Of a DNA stretch of 64,000 bases, positions 43,125-53,449 are shown one piece after another. The stretch is from Flagellimonas ochracea (GTDB lineage Bacteria > Bacteroidota > Bacteroidia > Flavobacteriales > Flavobacteriaceae): contig NZ_JAAABI010000002.1 in NCBI RefSeq assembly GCF_009903685.1, positions 806,001 to 870,000 on the forward strand, written 5' to 3'. Numbering within the stretch: position 1 is the stretch's first letter; each line of letters opens with the position of its first letter. Under the pieces are notes generated by a model, which was not told the DNA's origin, made no database searches, and saw only the letters and a program-made list of their open reading frames with translations. The translations under genes were made by a program, and so were the position numbers.

Positions 43125-43592
43125 TTACAGAATTTCGGCCACGTTGCTGTTGATGAACTCTAAAAAACGTTCATCTTCTTCGGTAAACGGGTCAGGGGTA
43201 TTGGAATCGATGTCAATTTGTCCCACATTTTTGCCGTTTACGAACAATGGAACCACTATTTCGGACTTTACATTTATGCTGCACGCAATATAATTGTCTT
43301 GGGCAGCTACATCCGGGACCACAAAGTTTTTATTGCTCACAGCGACTTGCCCGCAGATGCCTTTTCCAAAAGGGATCACAGTATGGTCCGTGGGAGCACC
43401 GGCATAGGGTCCAAGTATCAATTCTTCTTTATCTCCATTCTTGAAGTAGAAGCCGACCCAATCGTAGTAAGTAATTTCATTGCGAAGTATCTCGCAGACG
43501 GTCTGCAGACGTTCATCTACCGAAATAGCATCGTTGTAGATAATTTGTTGGACCTGTTTTTGGAGGGGACTAAAATTTTTTGGCATTTGCAA
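43125..43592 (-). CDS. GAF domain protein, probable free-methionine-(R)-sulfoxide reductase
   Basis: The 155-residue protein is a single GAF domain. The fRMsr pattern is visible: YYDWVGFYF, GICGQVAVSNKNFVVPDV with one catalytic Cys, DNYIACSINVKSEIVVPLF with the second Cys 24 residues later, and GQIDIDSNTPDPFTEEDERF. The additional upstream Cys found ten residues before GICG in some members is His here. It should reduce free Met-(R)-sulfoxide in the cytoplasm. It lies 92 bases upstream of purH on the same strand. Confidence 0.85.
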   Translation of the reverse strand: MQMPKNFSPLQKQVQQIIYNDAISVDERLQTVCEILRNEITYYDWVGFYFKNGDKEELILGPYAGAPTDHTVIPFGKGICGQVAVSNKNFVVPDVAAQDNYIACSINVKSEIVVPLFVNGKNVGQIDIDSNTPDPFTEEDERFLEFINSNVAEIL

Positions 43593-43633
43593 CCTATTAT
43601 ATTTTGGTTTGAATGATGTAAAAGTCTACAAAT

Positions 43634-46051
43634 CTATTCAAAACTTACGGTTTGGTATTCCGAAATCAGCGTGCCATCATCCGCAACACCTTCCACGTAG
43701 ACTTTGGCCCCTTCTTGTTTCAATGTGGGAACCACGAATTCGGCCTCACCACTTTCATCAACATTCAACTGGTTTTCCCAATGAAGTGTACCATAGGACT
43801 TGAATCTTTCGCTGGTTACAGATGCATACTGCGGGTTATAGAATTCTTTGGGTCTTTGAAAACCTTGGGTGGCCACAAATGATGCAAAACGTTCCTCTGG
43901 TTTTTCCCCAACGGCACTTCCATATTTTCGATAGATATAAATGACGGGCCTTTGTCCCATTTCAATGGGTTGATGGGTGTAATATATCTCGTCGATTCCT
44001 GCAGTATCCGAAGTTAAAAGATCATGAGGGAGGTTGAATATGTTTCTTGATGGATTGAATACTTGAATATCATCAACAATGACGACTGGAGGCCTGGCAC
44101 CTCCTGGACCTTTGGCACCAGGTTTAGGCAATATAATCCCTTCCCCTAAAGGAGAAATTACTATCTGGTAACCTAAATTCTGAAGGACCAACTGCAAAGT
44201 AGGTCTTTTCTTTACTTCCTCCTCCGTGATCTTCAGGCCTTCAAAAATGGAATAGCTTATTGCTGCGGGTTTATGGACCAGTTTTTTCTCGATTTTTTCT
44301 TCAGTGACCGTCACCTCGTCAAGTGCGATTGTTCGGTCATTAACCAAAAAATATTGGCTCGATTGTAGAGATTCCTCTTCTTCATTTCCGATAGTGTCCA
44401 TGGGCAGAGCATTTAAAAAAAGTGCTGAAAGCACAAGGTCCGAATCCTTGTAAGACGGGGTGATTTCCACGGTGATTTTGGGTTCTTCCGTTTTGTTCCG
44501 GCCATTGAGTAAAGTTGCATAAACCTCCTCACCCTTGTGAAGCACCATATTATCGACCTTAAAGTCTTTGTTATTGTCAATCTCGGCCTGATACATTTGG
44601 GGATGGCTTTTTTGGTATATCGCTAAAAATTTGTCCTTCTCCGGTTCAGCGTTCATTACTTTGCCTGCCAGTTGAAAACCATTTCCAACAGCGAATCTTT
44701 CCGTAGGTGGATAACCAAAGATATCGGACCAATCGTAACGGCCCCAGCCGAGGGTCAACAACATGTTGTCAAGCTCATACTTTTTTGTTCTGTCCAAGTT
44801 TCTCAGATATTTGGCAGCATTCCGCAATGGACTTTTCACGTAGGGTTGAATCAAGAAGGCCGAGAGTATGGACTGTTCGAGGGACATGGATTCGGTTTCT
44901 TCGGGCAATACCGAAACACTGAGTCTTGCTTTGGCCTGTGTTTTGGAAAACAAATTGATTTTCAGTCCTACGGAGTCTTTTTTTCCAAAATTGGCAATTT
45001 TCGAAACGGAAGCTTTTGTAGTGTTCAGGTTGGTCTCATTGAAAATCAATCGTTCTAAAATTGGATTGAGATCATGGTCAAAAACCGTGATAATGTTCAT
45101 ACCTTTCAACAACTTGTCCTTTGAGACCAAAATGGAATGTTCGCTATCATTGAACTGAAAAGCGTTCAGTATTAAAATACCATCTCGGTGTATAGCAACA
45201 AAATGGTCCTTTCCTTTGATGTTTTCCAATGTTTGTTCATTGGTCTTTAATAAGATGGCCACCTTGTCATCAAACAAATTGTTTACAGAAAGGGTTATGC
45301 CCTGGGGTTCGGCCTTTCCCAACTTCGTCAACATTTTTTCTCCATTTTCACCCTTTCCTCCCACATAATATTCTTGGTCCGATAATGGAATGAACTCGAA
45401 CTTGCCAATTCCATCTTCATTGGTCTGTATGGACTGGACCAACACGGTGCCATCCTTGGAAAAAAGTCTGAGGCTCTTAAAATCGGAGTCTGGAAGGTCC
45501 AACAGTTTCAACCCGACCGTATTGACCGTATTGGCCAACAGATGGCCTCCTTCCGGCATCAATGCAATGTTGTTTTGAACTTCAGGAATCCCAGATTGAG
45601 ATTGGGCGATGGGTTTTGTATAGGCCCCGACCAGTTTCAAGGGTGCTGTGAATGAATCGTCTTCCTTGAAGTTTTTCATCCATTGGGTTCTTGCCTTGAG
45701 GAAAATCCTTTCTCCCTCTATGGATTTGGGAAGTTCCATGTGGCCCGACCCTGTACCATTGATGACATTGACGAGAATGTCCTCTATCTTCTCTCCCTTT
45801 TCATTGAACAGCGCACAGAGTAAATTGGTGTTTGTGGCGTAAGGAACGTTCTCTGCTCTATTATACAGATAAGTGTTGAACCAGATGGTCTCACCGGGCA
45901 GGTATGCGGTCTTATTGGTATGGACAAATAGGGTTTCCCGGGGAAGCTCAAAATAGTTCTCGTAAGAGTCCAGGATTTGGTTCAATGAACTTTGCGCGAA
46001 GATGATGGAGGAGAGCAAAAGGGACAGAAGGAGTGGCAGCGGTCTTTTCAT
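43634..46051 (-). CDS. large secreted protein with MG2-like and TonB-plug-like domains
   Basis: From the ATG at 46051 (in-frame ATG 46075 gives only a short extra tail) the product has 805 residues and a signal peptide ending IIFAQ. Residues ~30-130 (ETLFVHTNKTAYLPGETIWF) are an MG2-like macroglobulin domain. A long beta-rich middle follows. Residues ~590-720 (TLQLVLQNLGYQIVI, then PPVVIVDDIQVF, then TAGIDEIYYTHQ) resemble a TonB receptor plug, but no beta-barrel follows. The C-terminus ends in another beta domain. Such proteins are common in Bacteroidota without a known function; an outer-membrane or periplasmic location is likely. It is divergent from the metal module. Confidence 0.8.
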   Translation of the reverse strand: MKRPLPLLLSLLLSSIIFAQSSLNQILDSYENYFELPRETLFVHTNKTAYLPGETIWFNTYLYNRAENVPYATNTNLLCALFNEKGEKIEDILVNVINGTGSGHMELPKSIEGERIFLKARTQWMKNFKEDDSFTAPLKLVGAYTKPIAQSQSGIPEVQNNIALMPEGGHLLANTVNTVGLKLLDLPDSDFKSLRLFSKDGTVLVQSIQTNEDGIGKFEFIPLSDQEYYVGGKGENGEKMLTKLGKAEPQGITLSVNNLFDDKVAILLKTNEQTLENIKGKDHFVAIHRDGILILNAFQFNDSEHSILVSKDKLLKGMNIITVFDHDLNPILERLIFNETNLNTTKASVSKIANFGKKDSVGLKINLFSKTQAKARLSVSVLPEETESMSLEQSILSAFLIQPYVKSPLRNAAKYLRNLDRTKKYELDNMLLTLGWGRYDWSDIFGYPPTERFAVGNGFQLAGKVMNAEPEKDKFLAIYQKSHPQMYQAEIDNNKDFKVDNMVLHKGEEVYATLLNGRNKTEEPKITVEITPSYKDSDLVLSALFLNALPMDTIGNEEEESLQSSQYFLVNDRTIALDEVTVTEEKIEKKLVHKPAAISYSIFEGLKITEEEVKKRPTLQLVLQNLGYQIVISPLGEGIILPKPGAKGPGGARPPVVIVDDIQVFNPSRNIFNLPHDLLTSDTAGIDEIYYTHQPIEMGQRPVIYIYRKYGSAVGEKPEERFASFVATQGFQRPKEFYNPQYASVTSERFKSYGTLHWENQLNVDESGEAEFVVPTLKQEGAKVYVEGVADDGTLISEYQTVSFE

Positions 46052-46216
46052 AGGATTTTTTTTACAAGATAACATTGGTAGGTTATTTTTTTTGTTTAAA
46101 AAGCGTTAAAAAAGGACTAAAACGGGTTGAACAACAACAACTTGACAAAAAATGAAATTCCCAATATTTGGTTAATACCATGTCGCACATAATCGATAAA
46201 TTTTAACTTTACCCTT

Positions 46217-46627
46217 GTGAAACAGGGTTTTCATCATATCACATCCGTATTTTTAGCCATCATGCTGCTTCTTTCCACTGTTTCGTGGACTGTGGACAAA
46301 CACCTATGTATGGGCAGGGTAATGGATGTTTCTTTCTTTATGGATGCCGAAGACTGTGGCATGGAAGCCGCAATGGATGCCATGAGTGATCAATTGACCC
46401 AAAACCAATGCTGTGATAATGAATCTTTCACGGTTACAGGACAAGACGACCTAAAGCTTACTTGGTTTGACCTTGATTTAGAGCACCGGATTTTCTTGAT
46501 TGCCTTTTCACAAACGTATCTGGAATTATTTGTCCCACTCAAGGAACTTCCAGTTTCCAACGAAAAATATCCACCTCCCATCTTGGTCAAGGATATCCAT
46601 GTCTTGGACCAGGTCTTCTTGATTTGA
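46217..46627 (+). CDS. HYC_CC_PP family protein (metal module)
   Basis: The GTG at 46217 starts a 136-residue protein with an N-terminal hydrophobic helix (HITSVFLAIMLLLSTVSWTV). The family's three name-giving motifs are all present in a variant form: a His-x-Cys (KHLCMG, ~28-33), a Cys pair (NQCCDN, ~63-68) and a Pro pair (KYPPPIL, ~117-123). Three methionine-rich turns and CGMEAAMDAM add soft metal ligands. The function is not established; thiol binding of copper in the periplasm is a reasonable inference, supported by the genes that follow (TonB receptor, two HMA proteins). Confidence 0.85.
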   Translation: MKQGFHHITSVFLAIMLLLSTVSWTVDKHLCMGRVMDVSFFMDAEDCGMEAAMDAMSDQLTQNQCCDNESFTVTGQDDLKLTWFDLDLEHRIFLIAFSQTYLELFVPLKELPVSNEKYPPPILVKDIHVLDQVFLI

Positions 46628-46710
46628 TGTATTGAATTAATACAGGTAACCCGTCTCAATGTTGATTCGGGCTTGGACTTTTACACCAGTTTAATTTGAT
46701 TCAATACAAC

Positions 46711-48945
46711 ATGAAGTACTTTTTATTACTACTTTTTTGGTTTCCAACCATCATTTTTGCCCAAGACGAAATCAAGGGCATGATTATGGAGGCCAATACC
46801 GAGAACAAACATATTGGGCTTGCCGGCGCGAATGTTTATTGGCAAGACTCCCCAATTGGAACTATAACAAAGGGGAATGGAACCTTCAGCATTCCTTATT
46901 CCGAGGAATATAACAAACTTATCATTAGTTATGTAGGGTTCCAGTCCGATACGTTGACCGTCGATGAACCCAAAATGATTCATCACTGGCTTCAGCCTTC
47001 CAATCAGTTGGATGAGGTGGTTGTGGAGCAAGAGCGGGAAGCGGTTCAAAAAACCATATTTTCTGCACAGAATGTAGTAACCATAAATAGCGCAGAGCTA
47101 CTAAAAGCTGCTTGTTGCAACCTTTCGGAAAGTTTTGAGACCAACCCGGCCATTGACGTAAACTTCAACGATGCACTGACAGGCACCAAACAAATACAGA
47201 TGTTGGGGCTTACCAGTCCATATTTGCTCATAACCCAGGAAAACATTCCCATGGTAAGAGGGGCGTCGCAGGCTTTTGGACTCACTTTCACGCCAGGAAC
47301 TTGGGTAGAGAGTATACAGATTACCAAAGGGGCTGGAAGCGTGGTCAATGGTTATGAAAGCATATCTGGACAAATAAATACCGAATTACAAAAACCGTTT
47401 GCGGATGTTCCTGTTTTTGTAAATGGGTATGCCAATCTCAATGGTCGTTTGGAACTTAACACCCATTTAAACACCAAACTGTCTGATAAGTGGAGTACAG
47501 GGCTTTATCTGCATGGTAACAGAAGGGACATAGAGGTGGACAATAATGATGATGGTTTTTTGGATACCCCATTGGCCAATCAAATCAATGTGATGAACCG
47601 TTGGCAGTACCAAAACCCCGAAAAAGGATGGGTCAGTTTTTTCAACGTCCGTTTTTTGAATGATGAAAAACAAGTAGGCGAAACGGACTTTGATCCAGAT
47701 ACAGATCGGTTCACCACAAACGCATGGGGAAGTGAAATCGATACCCGTCGATTTGATGGTTCGCTGAAATTGGGATATGTGTTCCCAGAATTGCCGTTCC
47801 AGAGTTTTGGGTTCCAAGCTTCCTATAGCAACCATGCGCAGGACTCGTACTATGGATTCAACACCTACGATATCGACCACGAAAGCATCTACTCCAACTT
47901 GATTTTCAACTCCATTCTGGGCAATACCAAACATCAGTTCAAAACAGGGTTGACAGCTGCTTACGATGGTTACGATGAACTGGTCAATGGACAAACTTTT
48001 TCAAGGTCGGACCGCTCTGCAGGAGCTTTTTTTGAGTACAGTTATACCAATTTGGAAAAATTGAGCCTTACGGCTGGCCTCAGGTTCGATACTCATAATC
48101 GCTTGGGCAATTTTTTCACACCCAGGCTGCACGTTCGATATACCCCGTGGGAAAAGGGAAGTCTGAGGGGATCTTTCGGATTGGGTAGAAGAGCGGCCAA
48201 TATTTTTGCTGAAAACCAAAGAATGTTCGCTTCTGCAAGAACCATTCAATTGGATGGCAACGGTGGCAACATTTACGGTTTTGATGCTGAAAAGGCAGTC
48301 AATTTTGGCTTTGGGTTTATCCAAAGATTTAGCTTATTCGAGCGATCAGGAGATTTTTCAATAGATTTTTATCGTACCGATTTTGAGAACCAAGTGGTGG
48401 TTGATTGGGAGAATCCCAGGGAAGTTCGGTTTTCCAATTTAGACGGCAAAAGTTTTGCCAATAGCCTTCAGGTTGAATTCAACCACGAAATTTTACCTAA
48501 AGTTGAGCTGAGAACAGCCTACAAGTACTATGATGTGAAAACAGATTTTCAGACAGGTTTGTTTCAAAAACCCTTGCAAGCAGAGCATCGATTTTTTGCC
48601 AATTTGGGATACAACACCTCGCCAAAAGAGAATGGTTCACAATGGCGATTTGACTATACGCTCAACATTTTGGGAGAACAGCGGTTACCCAATACGGATG
48701 CCAATCCAGTGGATTTTCAATTGGGAGATTTTGCTGACGGTTATTCGCTCATGAATGCTCAGGTTACCAAGGTGTTTTCCAATAAGTTCGAAGTATACAT
48801 AGGCGGTGAGAATTTGACTAATTTTAGACAACCTAACCCTGTTTTAGGTGCAAATGACCCATTCGGAACAAATTTTGATACCACCATCGTATATGCCCCA
48901 ATTTTTGGAAGAATGCTTTATATGGGCTTCAGATTTAAATCATAA
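46711..48945 (+). CDS. TonB-dependent receptor of the metal module
   Basis: ATG 46711 gives a 744-residue outer-membrane receptor with a signal peptide (ending IIFAQ), a CarboxypepD_reg-like domain (~20-100; IGLAGANVYWQDSPIGTITK), a plug (~110-230) and a beta-barrel with the C-terminal strand ending FRFKS. The plug contains the unusual KAACCNLSESFETNP at ~130-144, a vicinal cysteine pair I associate with a metal-linked receptor subfamily of Bacteroidota. It should import a metal or metal chelate with TonB energy. It starts 84 bases after the HYC_CC_PP gene and is followed immediately by two HMA-domain genes. Confidence 0.92.
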   Translation: MKYFLLLLFWFPTIIFAQDEIKGMIMEANTENKHIGLAGANVYWQDSPIGTITKGNGTFSIPYSEEYNKLIISYVGFQSDTLTVDEPKMIHHWLQPSNQLDEVVVEQEREAVQKTIFSAQNVVTINSAELLKAACCNLSESFETNPAIDVNFNDALTGTKQIQMLGLTSPYLLITQENIPMVRGASQAFGLTFTPGTWVESIQITKGAGSVVNGYESISGQINTELQKPFADVPVFVNGYANLNGRLELNTHLNTKLSDKWSTGLYLHGNRRDIEVDNNDDGFLDTPLANQINVMNRWQYQNPEKGWVSFFNVRFLNDEKQVGETDFDPDTDRFTTNAWGSEIDTRRFDGSLKLGYVFPELPFQSFGFQASYSNHAQDSYYGFNTYDIDHESIYSNLIFNSILGNTKHQFKTGLTAAYDGYDELVNGQTFSRSDRSAGAFFEYSYTNLEKLSLTAGLRFDTHNRLGNFFTPRLHVRYTPWEKGSLRGSFGLGRRAANIFAENQRMFASARTIQLDGNGGNIYGFDAEKAVNFGFGFIQRFSLFERSGDFSIDFYRTDFENQVVVDWENPREVRFSNLDGKSFANSLQVEFNHEILPKVELRTAYKYYDVKTDFQTGLFQKPLQAEHRFFANLGYNTSPKENGSQWRFDYTLNILGEQRLPNTDANPVDFQLGDFADGYSLMNAQVTKVFSNKFEVYIGGENLTNFRQPNPVLGANDPFGTNFDTTIVYAPIFGRMLYMGFRFKS

Positions 48946-48963
48946 TTACAAATGCTAATTAAT

Positions 48964-49332
48964 ATGAAAACACAATTTTTACTACTGCTATGTCTGATGG
49001 TTTCTATTGGCAGTATAGCACAGGAAAAGAACAAAAAAATGACCTTTGAGGTCGATGGTAAGTGTGAAATGTGCAAGATGCGCATTGAAAAAGCTGCCCT
49101 TAACGTAAGTGGGGTGAAATATGCACTCTGGGACATTCCCACGCATCAATTGTCTCTAGTGGTCGATGAAAGAAAGACCAATCCGATGGCCATAAAAGTG
49201 GCGTTGGCCGAAGTGGGACACGACACCAAGGAGTTGAAGGCCACACAAGAGGCCTATGACAACGTTCATCCTTGCTGTAAGTATCGGGAGGATGACTCGG
49301 ATGATAGTGACAACCACGAAATGAAACACTAG
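48964..49332 (+). CDS. secreted heavy-metal-associated (HMA) domain protein
   Basis: ATG 48964 (an in-frame ATG at 48952 is also possible) gives 122 residues with a signal peptide ending IGSIAQ. One HMA domain follows (~25-92): KCEMCKMRIEKAALNVSGV carries the CxxC metal site. A second motif, VHPCCKYRE, with a Cys pair lies near the C-terminus (~103-111), followed by an acidic and His-containing tail (DDSDDSDNHEMKH). It is probably a periplasmic Cu(I) chaperone handing metal between the receptor and the next protein. The next ATG follows the stop codon directly. Confidence 0.88.
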   Translation: MKTQFLLLLCLMVSIGSIAQEKNKKMTFEVDGKCEMCKMRIEKAALNVSGVKYALWDIPTHQLSLVVDERKTNPMAIKVALAEVGHDTKELKATQEAYDNVHPCCKYREDDSDDSDNHEMKH

Positions 49333-50043
49333 ATGAAGCATTCCTACCAGATAACAGGTATGACTTGTCAAGGATGTGTAGCCTCGGTTCAGGAAAGTTT
49401 GCTAGAGGTTGATGGTGTACAACAGGTACAAGTGGATTTGGAAAAAGCAGAGGCTGAAATTGTAATGAAACAGCATGTACCTCTTCATATACTAAAATCT
49501 ACTTTGCCAGATAAGTATGCCATAACAGAAAAAGGACACCATACCATGGAAACTGCTCCTCCAAAGGAAGAATCCAAATGGGTACAGTTGCGTCCGCTTT
49601 TCTTGATTTTTGCCTACTTGTTTGTCGCTTCTTTTTTGTTGAACTATAAAGATTGGGATTTAGCTGAGGCCATGCTGGATTTTATGGGGCTTTTCTACAT
49701 TGTGTTCAGCTTTTTCAAACTCTTGGACTTGAAAGGCTTTCCCGATAGTTTCAGCATGTATGACCCATTGGCCAAGATAGTTCCCGCATATGGTTGGGTT
49801 TATCCCTTCATTGAATTGGGGTTGGGACTGTTGTTTTTGATGCGCATACAAATAGAATTTGCCTTGATTGCAACTATTGTTATTCTGGGAATCACCACAT
49901 TTGGAGTTATCAAAACCCTTTTGGATAAGAAAAGTATCCGATGTGCATGTTTGGGAACGGCGCTCAATCTTCCGATGACGGAGGCCACCTTTATTGAAAA
50001 TGCTATAATGCTGATCATGGCTGTTTGGATGTTGGCGATATAA
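49333..50043 (+). CDS. HMA domain fused to a MauE/DoxX-like membrane domain
   Basis: The 236-residue protein begins with an HMA domain (~1-68; ITGMTCQGCVASVQESLLEV, CxxC site), a charged linker and four membrane helices (~85-235) of the MauE/DoxX type. A cysteine motif RCACLGTAL (~204-212) lies between the last helices, and a KIVPAYGWVYPFIELGLG helix has conserved polar residues. It is the last gene of the module, in the inner membrane, and its HMA domain may deliver metal from the membrane domain to the cytoplasm or reverse. It ends at a bidirectional terminator. Confidence 0.88.
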   Translation: MKHSYQITGMTCQGCVASVQESLLEVDGVQQVQVDLEKAEAEIVMKQHVPLHILKSTLPDKYAITEKGHHTMETAPPKEESKWVQLRPLFLIFAYLFVASFLLNYKDWDLAEAMLDFMGLFYIVFSFFKLLDLKGFPDSFSMYDPLAKIVPAYGWVYPFIELGLGLLFLMRIQIEFALIATIVILGITTFGVIKTLLDKKSIRCACLGTALNLPMTEATFIENAIMLIMAVWMLAI

Positions 50044-50046
50044 AAA

Positions 50047-50071
50047 AAAACCGCACCCAAGGTGCGGTTTT
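50047..50071. terminator. bidirectional terminator between metal module and groEL
   Basis: AAAACCGCACC and GGTGCGGTTTT pair perfectly around CAA. It has A runs to the left and T runs to the right, so it can serve the plus-strand module and the minus-strand groESL. Confidence 0.88.
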
Positions 50072-50093
50072 CTATTATTCTTAGTAAAAAGAT

Positions 50094-51728
<1,635 letters not shown>

Positions 51729-51745
51729 CTAGTTAATTTTTTAAA

Positions 51746-52024
51746 TTAAACAATTGCTAAAATGTCGCTTTCGCGCATAATCAAATAATCCACACCGTCC
51801 AGTTTCAATTCGGTACCTGCATACTTTCCATATAGGACCATATCGCCCACTTTTACGGTAATAGGTTCGTCCTTGGTGCCAGGACCTACTGCGACAACTT
51901 TTCCTTTTTGGGGTTTTTCCTTTGCAGTATCCGGAATTATTATACCTGACGCTGTTTTGGTTTCGGCCGCTGCAGGTTCTACAAGAACCCTGTCAGCCAA
52001 TGGTTTGATATTTACTTTAGCCAT
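51746..52024 (-). CDS. groES: co-chaperonin GroES
   Basis: The 92-residue lid of the chaperonin shows [12 protein letters not shown] at the N-terminus, the mobile loop ([20 protein letters not shown]), [15 protein letters not shown] and the ending ESDILAIV. It is first in the groES-groEL operon. The upstream region carries a sigma-54-like promoter (see 52071-52086) instead of an obvious TAnnTTTG element. Confidence 0.99.
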   Translation of the reverse strand: MAKVNIKPLADRVLVEPAAAETKTASGIIIPDTAKEKPQKGKVVAVGPGTKDEPITVKVGDMVLYGKYAGTELKLDGVDYLIMRESDILAIV

Positions 52025-52070
52025 ATTTGTTAATTTTTAGGTATTTGTTTTAAAATTCTCCATTCATTGT

Positions 52071-52103
52071 GGCAGAAATTATGCCATTGCCCAAAAACTG
52101 ACA
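52071..52103 (-). promoter_or_regulatory. putative sigma-54-type promoter of groES-groEL
   Basis: On the minus strand TGGCATAATTTCTGCC (52086 to 52071) has GG and GC separated by exactly 10 bases and reads close to the consensus TGGCAC-N5-TTGC. The -12 GC lies about 47 bases before the groES ATG. A TGTCAG, possible activator contact, sits at 52103-52098 just upstream. Whether it is used would need mapping of the transcript start. Confidence 0.5.
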
Positions 52104-52117
52104 TTATGGAAAACAAA

Positions 52118-52146
52118 AATGCCAGCTTGTCATTCAAACTGGCATT
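52118..52146 (-). terminator. terminator of secG
   Basis: AATGCCAG and CTGGCATT pair perfectly around 13 bases; on the minus strand the stem is followed by TTTTGTTTT. It separates secG from the groES promoter. Confidence 0.7.
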
Positions 52147-52169
52147 GTATATATTTTCTACTCACTGTT

Positions 52170-52541
52170 TCAGTTAATGGTGTCGGCCGGATTTGTTCCG
52201 TTATCTGTAGGAGGAAGTTGTTCTGGTACTTCCTCAGGCAAGGACTCGGGTATCGAGGTTTCCGTATCATCTCCTTGAAGCAATTTGGAGTCCGCTTGAC
52301 TGTAGCTTCCTTTCAAGGAAACGTTGGACAATAGAATCAATACAATCAAAAGCGTTGCCAAGGTCCATGTACTTTTATCCAAAAAGTCGCCCGTTTTCTT
52401 GACACCGCCAACAATCTGATTTCCACCACCACCAAAGGAAGAGGAAAGTCCACCACCTTTAGGGTTTTGGACCATGATGACCAAAACCAACAATAGACAG
52501 ACTATAATGATCAGGATTAAAAAAATGGTAAATGTGCTCAT
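52170..52541 (-). CDS. secG: preprotein translocase subunit SecG
   Basis: The 123-residue protein has the two SecG membrane helices (~5-24 and ~53-73), joined by the signature VQNPKGGGLSSSFGGGGNQI (~23-42) and DFLDKSTW. The acidic, Pro-rich C-terminal tail (ESLPEEVPEQLPP) is a Bacteroidota extension. It is part of SecYEG for protein export. It starts 7 bases after the TPR-like gene. Confidence 0.95.
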   Translation of the reverse strand: MSTFTIFLILIIIVCLLLVLVIMVQNPKGGGLSSSFGGGGNQIVGGVKKTGDFLDKSTWTLATLLIVLILLSNVSLKGSYSQADSKLLQGDDTETSIPESLPEEVPEQLPPTDNGTNPADTIN

Positions 52542-52548
52542 TGCTCAG

Positions 52549-53445
52549 TTAATCTTTTTCGTTCTGCAGCTTTTTCACCGCCCGAATTTGGTCTGCAAAG
52601 AAACCACTTTTTTCTGGATATTTCAAACGTAATATTTTAAAGGCTTGGATGGCTTTTTTGTACTTTTTTTGCTCCAAATAAACCTTCGCCAAAGTCTCTG
52701 TCATCAGCTCGTTTGTGTCGATTGTGGTTGACTCCTTTATGTTGACCTGTACCTTTATATTTTCCTTGGGTACAATTTTGGGATTGTTTTCAATAAACTT
52801 GTCAAGCAGGTCAAACTTCTGCTTTTTATGGAGATTATCGGTAGCTGTGCTTTCAGATGGCGGTGTTTTTTTCGTTTTGGTAAGTTGCAACCATTCGGTA
52901 AAGGAGTGCTTCTCTTTTTTCGTAAATGGAAGGGGTTTTCCCAGTTGCAGGTCTTCTGAAGGATTGTTTTTTTTGTCAGCTCGAGATTGTCCAGCAGTTG
53001 AATCGGGTGTTTTGGATTTTTTTGAACCGAAGAGTTTGGGGTCTAGTATTTTTTCGGCGTCATGGATATTCTGGGGAAGTGCCTCCCCGGATCCTCCCTG
53101 AATTGTAACTGTTTCTGGATTGGGTTCGATTTCCTCGGAGACCGCATTTTGGTCCTCCAATTTACTGGTTCTCCCCGAAATGGTATCGGCAATGCTGTTT
53201 TGCAAGAACTCTTTGGAGGTGATATAATCGAAAAGAACGTCACGATCGGTGGTATGGGCAGCAGTAAGTTTTAGGGCATTGTTGTATTTGTAGCTATCCA
53301 GATTTTTAAGGCCTTTTAAGTGCAAGGCCCGGGCCGCTTGAAAATAGGGGTATTCTTCCAAAATATCTTCTAGCTCCCTGGTCTGTTGCGGGGAAAGGAT
53401 TGTATTTGATTTATGAAGAAGATGTAAAAAATCCGATACGTTCAT
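52549..53445 (-). CDS. TPR-like hypothetical protein between lptE and secG
   Basis: ATG 53445, just after the lptE stop, gives 298 residues; the upstream in-frame ATG lies inside lptE and is less likely. The N-terminal ~90 residues (LSPQQTRELEDILEEYPYFQ, then ARALHLKGLKN) are helical and conserved in style; the middle (~120-220) is low in hydrophobics and charged; the last ~50 residues hold a TPR-like pair (LAKVYLEQKKYKKAIQAFKI, then LRLKYPEKSGFFADQI). No signal peptide is visible. Conserved in this place in Bacteroidota from memory; its role is unknown. Confidence 0.8.
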   Translation of the reverse strand: MNVSDFLHLLHKSNTILSPQQTRELEDILEEYPYFQAARALHLKGLKNLDSYKYNNALKLTAAHTTDRDVLFDYITSKEFLQNSIADTISGRTSKLEDQNAVSEEIEPNPETVTIQGGSGEALPQNIHDAEKILDPKLFGSKKSKTPDSTAGQSRADKKNNPSEDLQLGKPLPFTKKEKHSFTEWLQLTKTKKTPPSESTATDNLHKKQKFDLLDKFIENNPKIVPKENIKVQVNIKESTTIDTNELMTETLAKVYLEQKKYKKAIQAFKILRLKYPEKSGFFADQIRAVKKLQNEKD

Positions 53446-53449
53446 TGAG

